From the NCBI GenBank assembly GCA_963921425.1, contig OY992837.1:3817896-3881895 (forward strand): a DNA stretch of 64,000 bases, in the 5' to 3' direction. Source of the stretch: Dryas octopetala (lineage: Eukaryota > Streptophyta > Magnoliopsida > Rosales > Rosaceae). Positions 11,060 to 21,825 of the stretch are shown one piece after another. Position numbers and translations under genes: made by a program. The notes beneath the pieces are model-generated. The model saw only the letters and a program-made list of their open reading frames with translations, made no database searches and had not been told where the DNA came from. Position 1 is the first letter of the stretch; the number at the start of each line of letters is the position of its first letter.

Positions 11060-13140
11060 ATGGAAAGTGCGATGAGTAGTACGGATCTGCGAGATCTGAA
11101 CCATGGAGGAAGTTTCTCCTTCAGCTGCTCCGAGTCAACGGACTTGAACTTCCCCTCTCTCTCACATTTCACCGACGACGACGATGGAGACAACGATGAA
11201 TCATACATTGAAATTGCTTTTGATCACCATTCTAAGCCAACCCATGATGGAGAAGATCATGAGGGAGACATACACTATGGAACTGATTACTTGCGTATAT
11301 CGTTTTCGTCAAGTCTTCTCCCTAATTATATCCAAGATGACAACATCAACATTGTCGCATCTGATGAGAATACCACCGAAGCAGTAAACCAGACGACGTC
11401 ATCTTCAGCGTCGTCTACTAGAAGTCGTAGTGGTCCGGTGGAGGGGTCTGGTGTTGACTCTTCAAGCGTGCACAGAAGAAAGAGAGGGAGATTGCCCGCA
11501 GTCAACCGCCTGGTCAACACGTTGCTCTTTAGTCTCTGGTCGCCGCCGTCGGAGACCGCCACCAAGTACGGTGCTCAGGATGATAGTAGTATTGGTCATC
11601 ACCAATTGCCGGTGCCCATCCACGTCGACAACGGTGACTTGGTACGGAGCAGGTATGGTAAAACAAATTAATCACTTAATAATGCTATATACAGTTTGTT
11701 TGTTGGTAGCTATTATATATGTTATATGTGTAGGTGAACATTAATATAATTATAAGTTTTTTAATTTGTAATTTGTAATTTCTAAGATTTGTAATATAAG
11801 TCAAACAAAAATAAGATAGCCAATGATGATTTTGATTTAGTTTAGTAGCAATACTTAGTCTTTTTTTAATAAAGGATCGAAACGTCAATTTTTCATTAAT
11901 AAAAAAATAAAAAAAGATAAGTAAAGAGCAATTTCTATTTGTATATATAAATTCCGACGATATATTAAATCTTTATGAGATATTTGATTAATAATAGGGT
12001 TTATTTCATATTTAGTACCTAAACTTTGACCCTTGTCTTAATGTGGTACCTAAACTTTTATTTGTCCCAATTGAGTACCTAAACTTTTATTTGTCCCAAT
12101 TGAGTACCTAAACTTTTATTTTGTGTCTAATAGGTACCAAAATGAATTTTTGTTAAAATTGTCAATAAAAATTAGGGGCAATATAGTCAAAGTATATTTT
12201 AATTATTTTCTTTATATGTTTAAAATTATTTAAAAAAAAACACACAACAAACAAAAAAAATTAAAAATTAAAATTAAAAAATAAATTTTTTGAAATGACT
12301 ATATTGCCCCTAACTTTTGTTGATAATTTTAACAGGAATTCATTTTGGTACCTATTAGACACAAAATAAAAGTTTAGGTACTCAATTGGGACAAATATAT
12401 AAAAGTTTAGGTACCACATTAAGACAATGGTCAAAGTTCAGGTACTAAATATGAAAAAAAACCCTTAACAATATGATCTGCTAATAAATAGTTTTGTTGA
12501 TTTAACTAGTTTGTATAATTTGGAGATGAATTATTAATTTGTTTACTATATATGTGGCATGAATTGTTGCATCAATTAATTAATTAGGAAAGCATCAAAC
12601 ATGAGGAGCTCAATAAATGGTGGAATCATGAAAATGCTGTTCAAGTTTCGTGCCATGAATCTCGGAACACTGGTTACTTCATTGGTGAAGCCCCGGCAAG
12701 TGGCTTCTCCTGATCATAAAGGTCACATGAAAAATGGACGCAAAACCAACAAAAAGAAATCAAAAGAAAGTAGTCTTGAGTACAATCAGAAGCTGGTGAA
12801 GAAGCCTTTGGACAAATGGTTGGTACAAAAGAAGCAGCGCAATAAGTGCGGCATCAAAAACTGCTCGTCATCATCGGAATCAGTCTTAGGAGGCGAGAAA
12901 TCGAGGGTGTTGGAGATCAACTTAAGCGCGGTTAGAGGGGTTTTCGAAGCCATAGGAAGTAGTATGAGCACAGGCGTGGTTGGTCGCAAAGAAAGAAGAA
13001 CAATGAGCTGCCCAAGTTCTATTAAGTCATCGCCACTTCACAATGAGTTTACAGGTTGTGAGAGTAAAGTGTATGCAAGAGAAACCTCAATTCAGGCTGC
13101 AATTGCCCACTGTAAAATTTCATTTGAACAAACATCTTGA
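11060..13140 (+). CDS. Membrane-associated kinase regulator (MAKR) family protein
   Basis: Two coding exons, 11060-11652 and 12588-13140, joined AGCAG/GTATGG to TAATTAG/GAAAGC with matching phase (Arg codon AG+G), give 381 residues. Features: a Ser/acid-rich N-terminus; a RRKRGR basic cluster at the end of a Ser-rich stretch; a Lys/Arg-rich region after the splice site (NGRKTNKKKSK and LVQKKQRNK), as expected for membrane association by charge; and the family's C-terminal signature MSCPSSIKSSP followed by ETSIQAAIAHCKISF. MAKR/BKI1 proteins are plasma-membrane peripheral proteins that modulate receptor kinases such as those in brassinosteroid and CLE signalling. The exact member (MAKR2, 5 or 6 type) is not resolved. 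The 935-bp intron contains a whole inverted-repeat transposon (11997-12464). Confidence 0.8.
11997..12464. mobile_element. MULE-type MITE inside the MAKR intron
   Basis: The element starts GGGTTTATTTCATATTTAGTACC, and its right end, reverse complemented, reads GGGTTTTTTTTCATATTTAG followed by TACC. Arms of about 190 bp contain repeated GTACCTAAACTTT units and are mirror images; the centre is A/T-rich. The flanks are TTAATAATA (11988-11996) and TTAACAATA (12465-12473), an 8/9 match consistent with the 9-bp target duplication of Mutator-like elements. About 468 bp, noncoding. Confidence 0.85.
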
Positions 13141-13226
13141 GTTATTTTAGAGTCTTACCATATTAAGCGAGTGAGACAATTGTCAACCCTATAAATTTTA
13201 TAGACTCTCTATATACTTATATATTA

Positions 13227-13592
13227 GGGTTAAATACAAAAATGGTACACGAATTTTACAGTGAATCTCAATTTGGTCTACTAACTATAAAAAGTATCAA
13301 TTTGGTCCACAAACTTTCCAAGTTGTATCAAACCAGTACAAATGTTAATTTTCATCCAAAAATTAACACAATTGGTCACATGAAAATGTGATGAACGGAT
13401 TAAAATGCCTCTGAAAATGTGGTCACTTGTTGTACACATGACCAATTTTCGTTAAATTTTTCAATGAAAGTTAACGTTTGTACTGTTTTGGTACAACTTG
13501 AAAAGTTCGTGGACCAAATTGACACTTTTTATAGTTAGTAGACCAAATTGAGATGCACTGTAAAATTTGTAGACTATTTTTGTATTTAACCC
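13227..13592. mobile_element. MITE with perfect 9-bp target site duplication
   Basis: The ends are GGGTTAAATACAAAAATGG and, on the right, its complement ending TGTATTTAACCC. The flanks are exactly TATATATTA on both sides (13218-13226 and 13593-13601). The arms of about 150 bp contain the units CAATTTGGTC(T/C)AC(T/A)AACT and fold back on each other. A 9-bp duplication points to the Mutator (MULE) superfamily. 366 bp, noncoding. Confidence 0.9.
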
Positions 13593-13723
13593 TATATATT
13601 ATGTTATACGGTTAAACCCAAATAATATTTGATTCCGGTTCCAACGACGAGCCCTACATTTTTAATAGCTCATATAATATGCATTGAAGTTTAGTGGACC
13701 ATTTGACCTATCGGCAAAGACAA

Positions 13724-14011
13724 GCCCGTTTGGCACTGCTTCTTAGAAGCACTTTTATTTAGTAGCGCTTTTATCAGAAGCGCTTATGTTAAGAAGCACA
13801 TATAAATTTTTATAAAACTTATAAGTTGTTTATGCAAAAGCACTTGAAAGTGCTTCTTGAGAAAGCACCTGTCAGGTGCTTCTCAAAAAACCCCTTAAAA
13901 GTGCTTTTATAACTCAAAAGCACTTCTAATTATTTTTGCCAAACGCTATCAAAAGCGCTTTTGCTAATTTGAAAGCGCTTTTGACAATTTTAAAAGCAGT
14001 GCCAAACGGGC
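13724..14011. mobile_element. MITE rich in AAGCGCTTTT palindromes
   Basis: Terminal inverted repeats GCCCGTTTGGCACTGCTT at the left and AAGCAGTGCCAAACGGGC at the right. Inside, AGAAGCACTT, AAGCGCTTTT and AAAGTGCTTTT recur in both orientations, so the 288-bp element can fold in several registers. GC-poor, noncoding. The end sequence resembles hAT-type MITEs, but I could not identify a clean 8-bp duplication. Confidence 0.82.
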
Positions 14012-14420
14012 CCAAAATCAACCGAGCCAAATGACCCACTTAATGAATTTGAAGATTACCAGGCCCATGAGTAGCACCAAAACCTCATAAAATAAAGTAA
14101 GGCCCGGCCCATTTTATAAGCCCAGATGCATGCTTGCTAGAAAAACAGTTCTAGATTTGCGCTTCAGTCCCGCCGGCCGAATATTCTAATGAAGGCAATA
14201 TGATTCATGATTCATGATTCATGATACAAAATTGCATCGGCAACTCACAAGTCACAAGTCAAAGGAGTCCCCATATTCAATAATCGTGATATCTATATAG
14301 GCAGAGGTTCTACGACTTAAAATAAAAAATAAGTGAATAACAACACATTAAACGGTTAAATTTAACACGATAATGAAATTAATAACTCATTCAAATAAAA
14401 TTAATCTTTTTTTTTTTTTA

Positions 14421-14655
14421 GATTTGAGGGAGGGAGATTGAATTTGGGTGCAGAATAAACAATTCTACGACTCTTCCAACTAAACTACCCAACAACTACC
14501 AAATAAATCTAATCTTTAGTGAACACTTTTTTTTTTTTTTTTATAGATTTGAGGGAGGGAGATTGAATTTGAGTGCAGAATAAGCAATTCTACGACTCTT
14601 CCAACTAAACTACCCAACGACTACCAAATAAATCTAATCTTTAGTGAACACTTTT
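14421..14655. repeat. Tandem duplication, 125-bp unit
   Basis: GATTTGAGGGAGGGAG starts at 14421 and again at 14546, and the copies remain nearly identical through TCTACGACTCTTCCAACTAA to CTTTAGTGAACACTTTT. Each copy is preceded by a poly-T tract. The copies differ at only a few positions, so the duplication is recent. Confidence 0.9.
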
Positions 14656-15281
14656 GTATTGTAACTCATTGAAATTAAGTCCTTTAAGTGAACACTTTTG
14701 TATATGCTTATATATTATATATACATAATACATATATTCTTTATATTATGTATATTTTTTTTTTTTTGACAAAATTGGCCAAGAATCCATTTGGGTGTCT
14801 CATTGAGGACTATGTGTTGGTCTCTTTAAGGATTACGTGTTTGGTCCTTGGCAGTTGGCAAAAAACCCAAAAACAGAGATACCATGCCTATCCAGCTTTT
14901 ATGCTTGTCCAGCAAATTTTAAGCAAAATGATTGAGCACGAAAGCATATGATTTGTCTTTCTTATACTTTCTGCCTTTCTCGCCCCTTTTTTTGGAACTG
15001 GTCGGATATGAATTGCCATAAACTACCTCCTTGTTTGCTTGCTTCTGTATATGACTTTATAATATAATTTTGGTCCATTGATGATTTGATTCCCAGTGGC
15101 CAGTGCTGATAAAATTAATTTGATTTAAAACTAATCATGATGTGTGTAAATGCCATATAATATAGAAGAGTTCATTCATGTCATCATCCCTCTTCTACTC
15201 TATTCCAAAAAAGAAGAGTTATGGGTAAATTGGTAATTATTTAGTTAGTATATCAAAGGGTTAGAATGTCAAATTGAATTA

Positions 15282-15463
15282 GAGAAATTATTTAGTATAA
15301 TTGATATACTGTTACGTGGTATAACTAATTTATGTGTTATAATATAGATAGACGTTAATAATATTATACTATAGAAATATAAACATGACGTCCAATAATA
15401 TCCTTACACGTTAGATTGGTTATATCACGTGACGGTATATTGGTTATACCCAATAATTTTTCG
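15282..15463. mobile_element. Inverted-repeat MITE, copy 2 (ACGTGGTATAACC family)
   Basis: The left arm, beginning GAGAAATTATTTAGTATAA and including ATACTGTTACGTGGTATAAC, is mirrored by the right arm (GTTATATCACGTGACGGTAT, then TGGTTATACCCAATAATTTTTC). It is a relative of 4955-5203. The paralogous upstream region at 19690-19740 lacks this segment, going directly from AAAGAAGAGTTAT to the GTGGAAATAGAATGAATTAA block. Confidence 0.65.
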
Positions 15464-15990
15464 TTTAATTAATAAAGAAAATAATGATTCTCATCCCACA
15501 TTGTTTTGATCATACATTCAAATTAAAAATTAGTGACCAATGAGCTTTGGACCCTAGCAGGTACCATCTAATTTTCCCTAACAATATTTAAGGTTTAAAT
15601 TTAGTACAAAGGTTTGATACAAATAGGTACCATCATATAGGTACATATGTTGAACTTTTATTGCTTGTCAAAGGAGTCGAAAACTAAAATATTAGTAGAA
15701 TATCAAATGAGTTATATGAGGTGGAAATAGAATGAATTAATTATTACTATAATCATTTGCCCCACAAATTGAGCTGTGAGTGTGACAACTATATGACCAA
15801 TAACACTAGGCACCAAATTATAAGTCAGTATACATCTATATTAACAATAATGCTAGATTTGCCAAATTATATGTTTGTACACGTGTACACGTGTATACAT
15901 GAATATAAATTATAAAACGCCGGCTAACCTGCACTGGCAGATCAAAGGCAGGCTAGAATTGGTCACTGTGCTCTCTCACAATCCTCCACT

Positions 15991-16050
15991 CTATAAAGCC
16001 CTGAAGAAGTCCTTTGTAATAGCAAGGTTAGCACAACCACTAGTCTCAGT

Positions 16051-16090
<40 letters not shown>

Positions 16091-16099
16091 GAGAGAGAG
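15991..16099 (+). promoter_or_regulatory. P450 core promoter and GA-rich leader
   Basis: A TATA box CTATAAAG is at 15991-15998, about 109 bp before the ATG. A GA microsatellite, interrupted once by GTGA, fills 16054-16099 and abuts the start codon. The TATA region and the preceding CGCCGGCTAAC...GGCAGATCAAAGGCAGGCTAG block are conserved in the duplicated copy at 19829-19925, but the GA tract is not. GA tracts near plant starts can bind BPC/GAGA factors. Confidence 0.6.
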
Positions 16100-18984
16100 A
16101 TGGCAGAGGTAGCAGTGATATGTTGGTCACTTGTGTTTATAGGTATATTGAGCTTGTTCTTGAGATTGCTTAAGGAGATGTGGCTGAAGCCTATGAGGAT
16201 TCGATCAGTGCTTTGGAAGCAAGGCATCAGAGGGCCACCACCTTCATTCATTTTTGGGAATGTTCCAGAGATGCAGAAGATTTCCATTGACATCAACCAG
16301 AAACCATCATCTTCTTGTCAACGTTTCCACCACAACTGGGTTCCCTCCATCTTCCCATACCTCCAGCGATGGGCCAAGGAGTATGGTATGACATTAAACA
16401 TGCATCTTCCTCCACTTCTAGTTGATTTAATTTAGAATAAAGTATTAAGACATTATATTTATAGACCGCACATTATAGATCATGTTTCTTATAGAGGTGA
16501 GACTTGAGCCTATAAAATAACTCAAATTAAAAAAAAAAAATACCCAATACTTTGGGTCGATCATGAGTCACTTTATAGGCCTAGATCCAACTTCTATCAA
16601 ATATCCATATACTAATTCTCTAATATGGCATGCGACGCATACCCTACGGGGCATCCTTTCTACAACAAGATCGACCTTATATTTATATGCCCCATGGAAG
16701 GATTGCTCGTGATTCATAATATATGTTTGGCAGATATGGTCTACGTCTGCCCCGTTCCTATGAATTGGGCCGACATGCTCATACAAATCTGAGCTTGATA
16801 TTTTTGAGTTAGGCCCTGCCCAAACACATATTATATATGGTCAAAATGGCATAGGATCCGTCCGATCGGATAATTCCTTAGCCAAGTATGTCTAGTCCAT
16901 TTTACAATCCTAATGGCATACATGCATCCCACTATGCTCACTAAATTTGGTACTGATAGATTTATTATGATTATTACACCACATTCAGAACTTAAGAAAT
17001 TATGATTAAGAACATGGGACTTTGGATCAAAATGATTGAGCAAAAAGCTATCATGGTTTAATGAATATGCAGGTCCTGTGTACTTGTACTCCACAGGGAG
17101 CAGACAACACCTGTATGTGAGCGATCCCAAGTTGTTAAGGGAGCTGAAACTGCACAACTCCATGGACTTGGGTAGACCTACATATCTGAGTAAGCCATTC
17201 CAGCCCCTGCTAGGGGACGGCCTTATCCGGGCAAACGGACAACACTGGGCCTACCAGAGGAAACTCATCGCTCCCGAATTCTTCCTTAACAAGGTTAAGG
17301 TATATATAGAAATCACTCTTAAGACACGAGAATAATTTTTTCTGAGATTGCTTATATTACGTGACCAGTGTTGAGTGACCAAACAATCCAGTTAATTAAA
17401 AAAAATTGAATGTTTTCCATTTTTTAATTATGTTCTTTTGTCACTCAACACTGTCATGTGACAAAAACAACCTTATACAAGTTTTATCCTTTGACATATT
17501 CTTAAGTTGTCTAAATTCTTGTTCTTTAAAATTAAAGCATGTGGTAATTGATCAAATGGTGAAGAACTGTAGGGCATGGTGGGTCTGATGGAGGAATCTA
17601 CATTGGCAATAATTGAGACATGGGAGAGGCGTATACTAGAAAGCAAGGGAGGTGTTGTTGACATGCTGATTGATGAGGATTTGAAGACCCTCTCTGCAGA
17701 TATCATATCAAGAGCTTGTTTTGGCAGCTCTTACTCCCAAGGCAACCAGATTTTTGCAAAGATTTCTGTCATGCAGGATGCCTTGTCCAACCCAAGTTTG
17801 CTCTTTGGGTTTCTCAATTTTAGGTTCTCGTTTCTTTCGATTGAATAATACTAGAGAGATTACATTTTTAAATCATAATAGATGACTACATTACGTGACC
17901 AGTGAGGTCCACTTATTACATTGATATTATCATAAACAGAACACATCACTTGTCACATAATGCGGTCAACTAATTTTATCAAAATGTAGGATTACTCTTT
18001 CATATTCACTCATACTAATAAAAATAATTTGTGGTTTTTACGTGATGCTATGAAGATTCCTTCCCACAGAGAATGACAAGAAGATTAGGAGTTTAAGGAA
18101 AGAGGTGGATGCTTTGTTACTCAAATTAGTGAGGGATCGTCAGATTGAAAGCCAATTGGGTGGTGGTGTAGCTGAAAAGGACCTATTACAAATGATACTA
18201 GAAAATGCTGCTGCTACTAGCACTGACATGCCTCAACATAAAATAGACCGTTTCATTCTGGACAATTGTAGAACTATCTACTTTGCAGGCTCTGAGACCA
18301 CTGCTCTTGCAGCATCATGGATCTTGATGCTAATGGCATTGCACCCAGAATGGCAACAACGTGCTCGTGCCGAGATTGCTGAGGTATGTGGGGATGATCA
18401 ACAGCATCATTGCTTGCAAGACACGGATGCATTACGCAAGTTGAAAACGGTACTAGAAGAATTCTCATCTGGTTTTATTTACTCTATTGATGTTTAACAA
18501 GTGTTTGATAAATGTTCAAAATTGTGGTTTTGCTACATTAATCTGTGTATGCATGTAGCTGACAATGGTGATTCAAGAGGGCCTGCGTCTTTATGGGCCT
18601 GGAGTCGTAATGGCAAGGGAAGCTTTTGCAAACATGAAGTTGGGGGACTTTGATGTGCCGGAAGGCATCCACATATGGACATTCATTCCGGCACTGCACC
18701 GGGACCCCGAGAATTGGGGTCCCGATGCCAATGAGTTTAAGCCGGAGAGGTTCGCAAATGGGTTGTCTGAGGCATGCAAGTATCCCCAAGCATACGTGCC
18801 ATTTGGTTTTGGGAGTCGATTGTGCATAGGCCAGACATTTGCCATGCTACAGCTGAAAATAGTACTCTCTCATATTCTACCCAAGTTCTCATTCTCCCTT
18901 TCTCCAAATTATCAACACTCCCCTGTTTATAAAATGTTGCTGTTGCCGGAACATGGAATTAGACTCCTTGTTAGGCGTGTGTAA
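16100..18984 (+). CDS. Cytochrome P450, CYP714-like (CYP72 clan)
   Basis: Five exons, 16100-16385, 17073-17299, 17573-17823, 18056-18449 and 18559-18984, all with GT-AG borders and matching phases, give 527 residues, the normal P450 length. An N-terminal membrane anchor (about 4-24) precedes the proline hinge RGPPPSF. The oxygen-activation motif AGSETT is at 332-337, the ExxR motif EGLR at 393-396, the PERF box KPERF at 447-451, and the haem loop FGFGSRLCIG at 468-477 with Cys475. The hinge and NDKKIRSLRKEVDALL segment resemble CYP714 proteins, ER-bound enzymes that oxidise and often deactivate gibberellins in Arabidopsis and rice. The substrate here is inferred from family only. The exon 4 acceptor at 18055 restores RFLPT; the CAG nearer the later sequence would frameshift. 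Two damaged relatives lie at 8589 and 19983. Confidence 0.88.
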
Positions 18985-19982
18985 GGAATGCATAGCTGGT
19001 TTAAGGTGACATTGATTGTTTGTACTGATTTCAGATAGAGCTGAAATCTAAATGGACCCTTCTCATTTGGTTGGTTACTATTATGCAAGATTTGGTTCCT
19101 TTTGTAATTAGAAAGATATAAAGCACATGTAGCACATATATAGATATTTCCAATTTTCAAATAACAAATATTACTTGCCTCTCACACCTTCAACGATTTT
19201 TTTGTTTTTTTTTTCCTGCAAGTTCATGGTGGTACTACTTTATCCACTGTTTGTAATTTTGCTAGCTAGTTAATTAGCATTCATACCATGATCCCTTCCA
19301 CAACTTAAATTATCTGTAGATTCTGTACTACAAAACCCTATCCATTAACTCAAATCACACTGATCACCTACCAGCCCCTGTGTACTAATCCAATAATATC
19401 GCACTAATTTTTCATTATACCAAATTAGCAATACAATAACTCTGCAACTATTCCAAGCAAAATTATGTAATTAGAATTCAGAAATTAATTTCTAAGAAAT
19501 GCCGATGCCAATAAGGTCTTTGTACTAGGTTACTAGCCAATATACTCTAGACAAGAGCTTACTGATTTGCGCTTCAGTCCCGCCGGCAGAATATTCTTAA
19601 TGAAGACAATATGATTCATGATGTGTTCAAGGCCATATAATTAATATAATACTAAACAAAAATTCAATTCTGTCATCATCATTCCTCTTGTACTCTATTC
19701 CAAAAAAGAAGAGTTATATGTGGTAGAAATATAATGAATTAAATATGTCGGTAACATCTAACAATAATGTTGGGACTTACAAAATTTGTTTACTAGAATG
19801 TGAGTATATGAGCATACATGCATACAAAACGCCGGCTAACTGGATCGTATTGGCAGATCAAAGGCAGGCTAGCATTTTAGTCATTGTGCTCGAACTCGAT
19901 CTCCCAATCCTCTACTTTATAAAGGCTTTGTAATAATAGCAAGCTAATTAGCACAACCAGTTTCAGAGACAGAGCTAGAGCG
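18985..19982. other. 3' region of the P450 and duplicated P450 promoter
   Basis: After the P450 3' flank, sequence from about 19556 is colinear with the P450 upstream region: TTTGCGCTTCAGTCCCGCCG (compare 14156), ACTCTATTCCAAAAAAGAAG (compare 15198), CGCCGGCTAAC (compare 15918) and a TATA box TTTATAAAGG at 19917-19926. No gene lies between 18985 and 19556. Confidence 0.75.
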
Positions 19983-20322
19983 ATGACAGAGGTAGCAGTG
20001 ATATGTTGGTCACTTTTGTTTATAGGCATATTGAGCTTGTTTATAGGTCAATGAGTTTAAGCCGGAGAGGTTCGCAAATGGGTTATCTGAGGCATGCAAG
20101 TATCCCCAAGCATACATGCCATTTGGATTCGGGAGTCGAGTGTGTATAGGCCCAACATTTGCCACGCTACAACTGAAGATTATAATCTCCCATATTGTGT
20201 CAAAGTTCTCATTTTCTCTTTCTCCAAATTATCAACATGCCCCTGTTTATAAAAGTTTGATGTTGCCGGAACATGTAATTAGACTCCTTGTTAGGCGTGT
20301 GGAAGGAAGGCGAATGGTTTAA
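19983..20322 (+). pseudogene. Collapsed duplicate of the CYP714-like gene
   Basis: The first 60 or so bases match exon 1 of the intact gene (start codon, then EVAVICWSLLFIGILSLF). They are joined directly at about 20047 to the middle of exon 5 (CAATGAGTTTAAGCCGGAGAGG), continuing through the haem loop FGFGSRVCIG to the end. About 2.5 kb of exons and introns between them are gone. The join shifts the frame: translation from the ATG stops after 22 residues at TGA. The downstream half is still open in its own frame (20116-20322) with few changes, so the loss is fairly recent. The promoter and TATA box are kept, so it may still be transcribed. Confidence 0.9.
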
Positions 20323-20541
20323 GATGTTTTATTAGAGATGAAATTTGCGATATGGCCAATCAATAGTGTACTTGTAGCTGAATGTTGTACATGTAATCTA
20401 CAATTCTTGTTTTTAACCTAAACAATCTATTAGAAATCTAAGGTTATATATAACTTATTTTTAACTTATTAGAAATGGCATATATATGACTGATGACATA
20501 CCTACAAAGCTGTATCCATTGTACTATTGCTTCTGGGTCAA

Positions 20542-21825
20542 TCAACCTAATTTCCATACGTACTCCTCAAGCCCCTGTATACCAGCTGGCCAGCATGACC
20601 TTGATTCTGCTTCAACCAAATTCCCATAATTTTTTAAGGAAATCAAGCTCCTGGTATAACTGAACATGCTTATAGGCTGCTCATACAATAGGTTTGCATG
20701 TTTGTAACAACCTATGGAAACAGGTAATCTTAGATTCAAAAAGAAAAAAGTAGGTATTTTGACACCCTTTTCCATGAAAAATATGCCATGCTGCCATTCA
20801 CCACAAGTGCAAGTCTTAAAAAGTCGACAAGGAGCATAAGGATCAATAGGAGGAATACGATGTAAGAACATTCTGAAATCTATTTTGTAATCTAGCACCC
20901 ACTCTTTTTTATTAGAATCTTTCAACGTCCATACCTCAATATATCTTTCATCAGAAGTATCCACGATTGCCAAACATCCTTTGAGATTAATCAAGTGATA
21001 GTAATCAAGATGAGTGATGCGAGTCAATTCTCGTAAGGTGGGATGAGGAATTGTCCAATTGAACTCCTCTTTGTTGAAGTCAAAAGAAACTATTCTTATA
21101 TGGCTTTCTTCTCCATGGCCTTCTTCTGCTTTAATCAACCAATGCATGCCTCCATACGCAGATACCTTCTTGTGACTTAAATTACAAGGAGGAACTGAGG
21201 GTATCTGTCGCCATGAGTTTGTTCCCAATACATGAACTTGGGCCACCAAGAGGCCGTACTTTGTATTTCCAGAAACACGAACAATCTTGTAGTTGTAGGT
21301 ACTGGTTATATCTTCAACTCCCATGCCGTACCAATTCTCATAGAGATAAGGTGGAAGTTGGACATTACTAGTTGGAAGTATTAGAACTTCTCCTCCCATA
21401 AGAGGATTGAATAAGAGGCATTGGCCTCCATATTTTGCTATGCTTGTAAAGCAAAACAAGTTGCCGAAAACAAAATCTACACTGCAAGCGTGCCATAATT
21501 CAGTAAAGAAAATCGTGGAGTAAGTTTTAGGTTTGGTCTCTCTCCAGAAGAAGCCATTGTGTTGCAGTGCTAGCAAGGTCGTTGAGTCTCCTTCCGGAGA
21601 AGAGGAACTACAAACAACCATAAGTTGAGGAAGTAAACGCGGCGCGAGCAGTTTAACAAAAACGGGGTGGTCGACTACGTTTAACAAGGTCTTAGAGACA
21701 CATCGAATGCTGCGAACTGATTCAATGTCGAGCCTCAAAAAAATGTCCGTCATGATCTCGGAAGGTAGCTCTATCAACCTTGCGTTGTTGCTGCATGACT
21801 GCCCAATTCTCATGCTCTTCTGCAT
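20542..21825 (-). CDS. F-box protein with F-box associated (FBA-type) domain
   Basis: A single-exon frame of 427 residues. The F-box is at about residues 17-59 (IELPSEIMTDIFLRLDIESVRSIRCVSKTL is typical in spacing, with the LP start and the V-CVSK end). The rest is the beta-rich F-box associated region: FNPLMGGE, YGMGVEDITSTYNYKIVRV, WRQIP, and repeated SFDFNKEEF and WTLKD blocks. Such proteins are substrate receptors of SCF ubiquitin ligases; the F-box binds SKP1/ASK and the C-terminal part the target, which cannot be predicted. This family is large and fast-evolving in plants. A likely leader intron has its donor at 22035/22034 (CTTGG/GTAAG on the minus strand); its acceptor near 21850 is unclear. 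Confidence 0.85.
   Translation of the reverse strand: MQKSMRIGQSCSNNARLIELPSEIMTDIFLRLDIESVRSIRCVSKTLLNVVDHPVFVKLLAPRLLPQLMVVCSSSSPEGDSTTLLALQHNGFFWRETKPKTYSTIFFTELWHACSVDFVFGNLFCFTSIAKYGGQCLLFNPLMGGEVLILPTSNVQLPPYLYENWYGMGVEDITSTYNYKIVRVSGNTKYGLLVAQVHVLGTNSWRQIPSVPPCNLSHKKVSAYGGMHWLIKAEEGHGEESHIRIVSFDFNKEEFNWTIPHPTLRELTRITHLDYYHLINLKGCLAIVDTSDERYIEVWTLKDSNKKEWVLDYKIDFRMFLHRIPPIDPYAPCRLFKTCTCGEWQHGIFFMEKGVKIPTFFFLNLRLPVSIGCYKHANLLYEQPISMFSYTRSLISLKNYGNLVEAESRSCWPAGIQGLEEYVWKLG

Larger units (their letters stand above)
13141..16050. other. Intergenic: repeats and promoter region of the P450 gene
   Basis: No coding gene. It holds MITEs at 13227-13592, 13724-14011 and 15282-15463, an ATTCATG tandem run at about 14202-14223, a 125-bp tandem duplication (14421-14655), and P450 upstream sequence from about 14150 that reappears in part before the pseudogene at 19556-19980. 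Confidence 0.6.

Noticed and set aside
17836..18078. CAG acceptor at about 18066-18070 for exon 4 of the P450
   Set aside because: It would put the following sequence out of frame with exon 3. Acceptor AG at 18054-18055 closes the frame and restores RFLPT, expected in CYP714 proteins.
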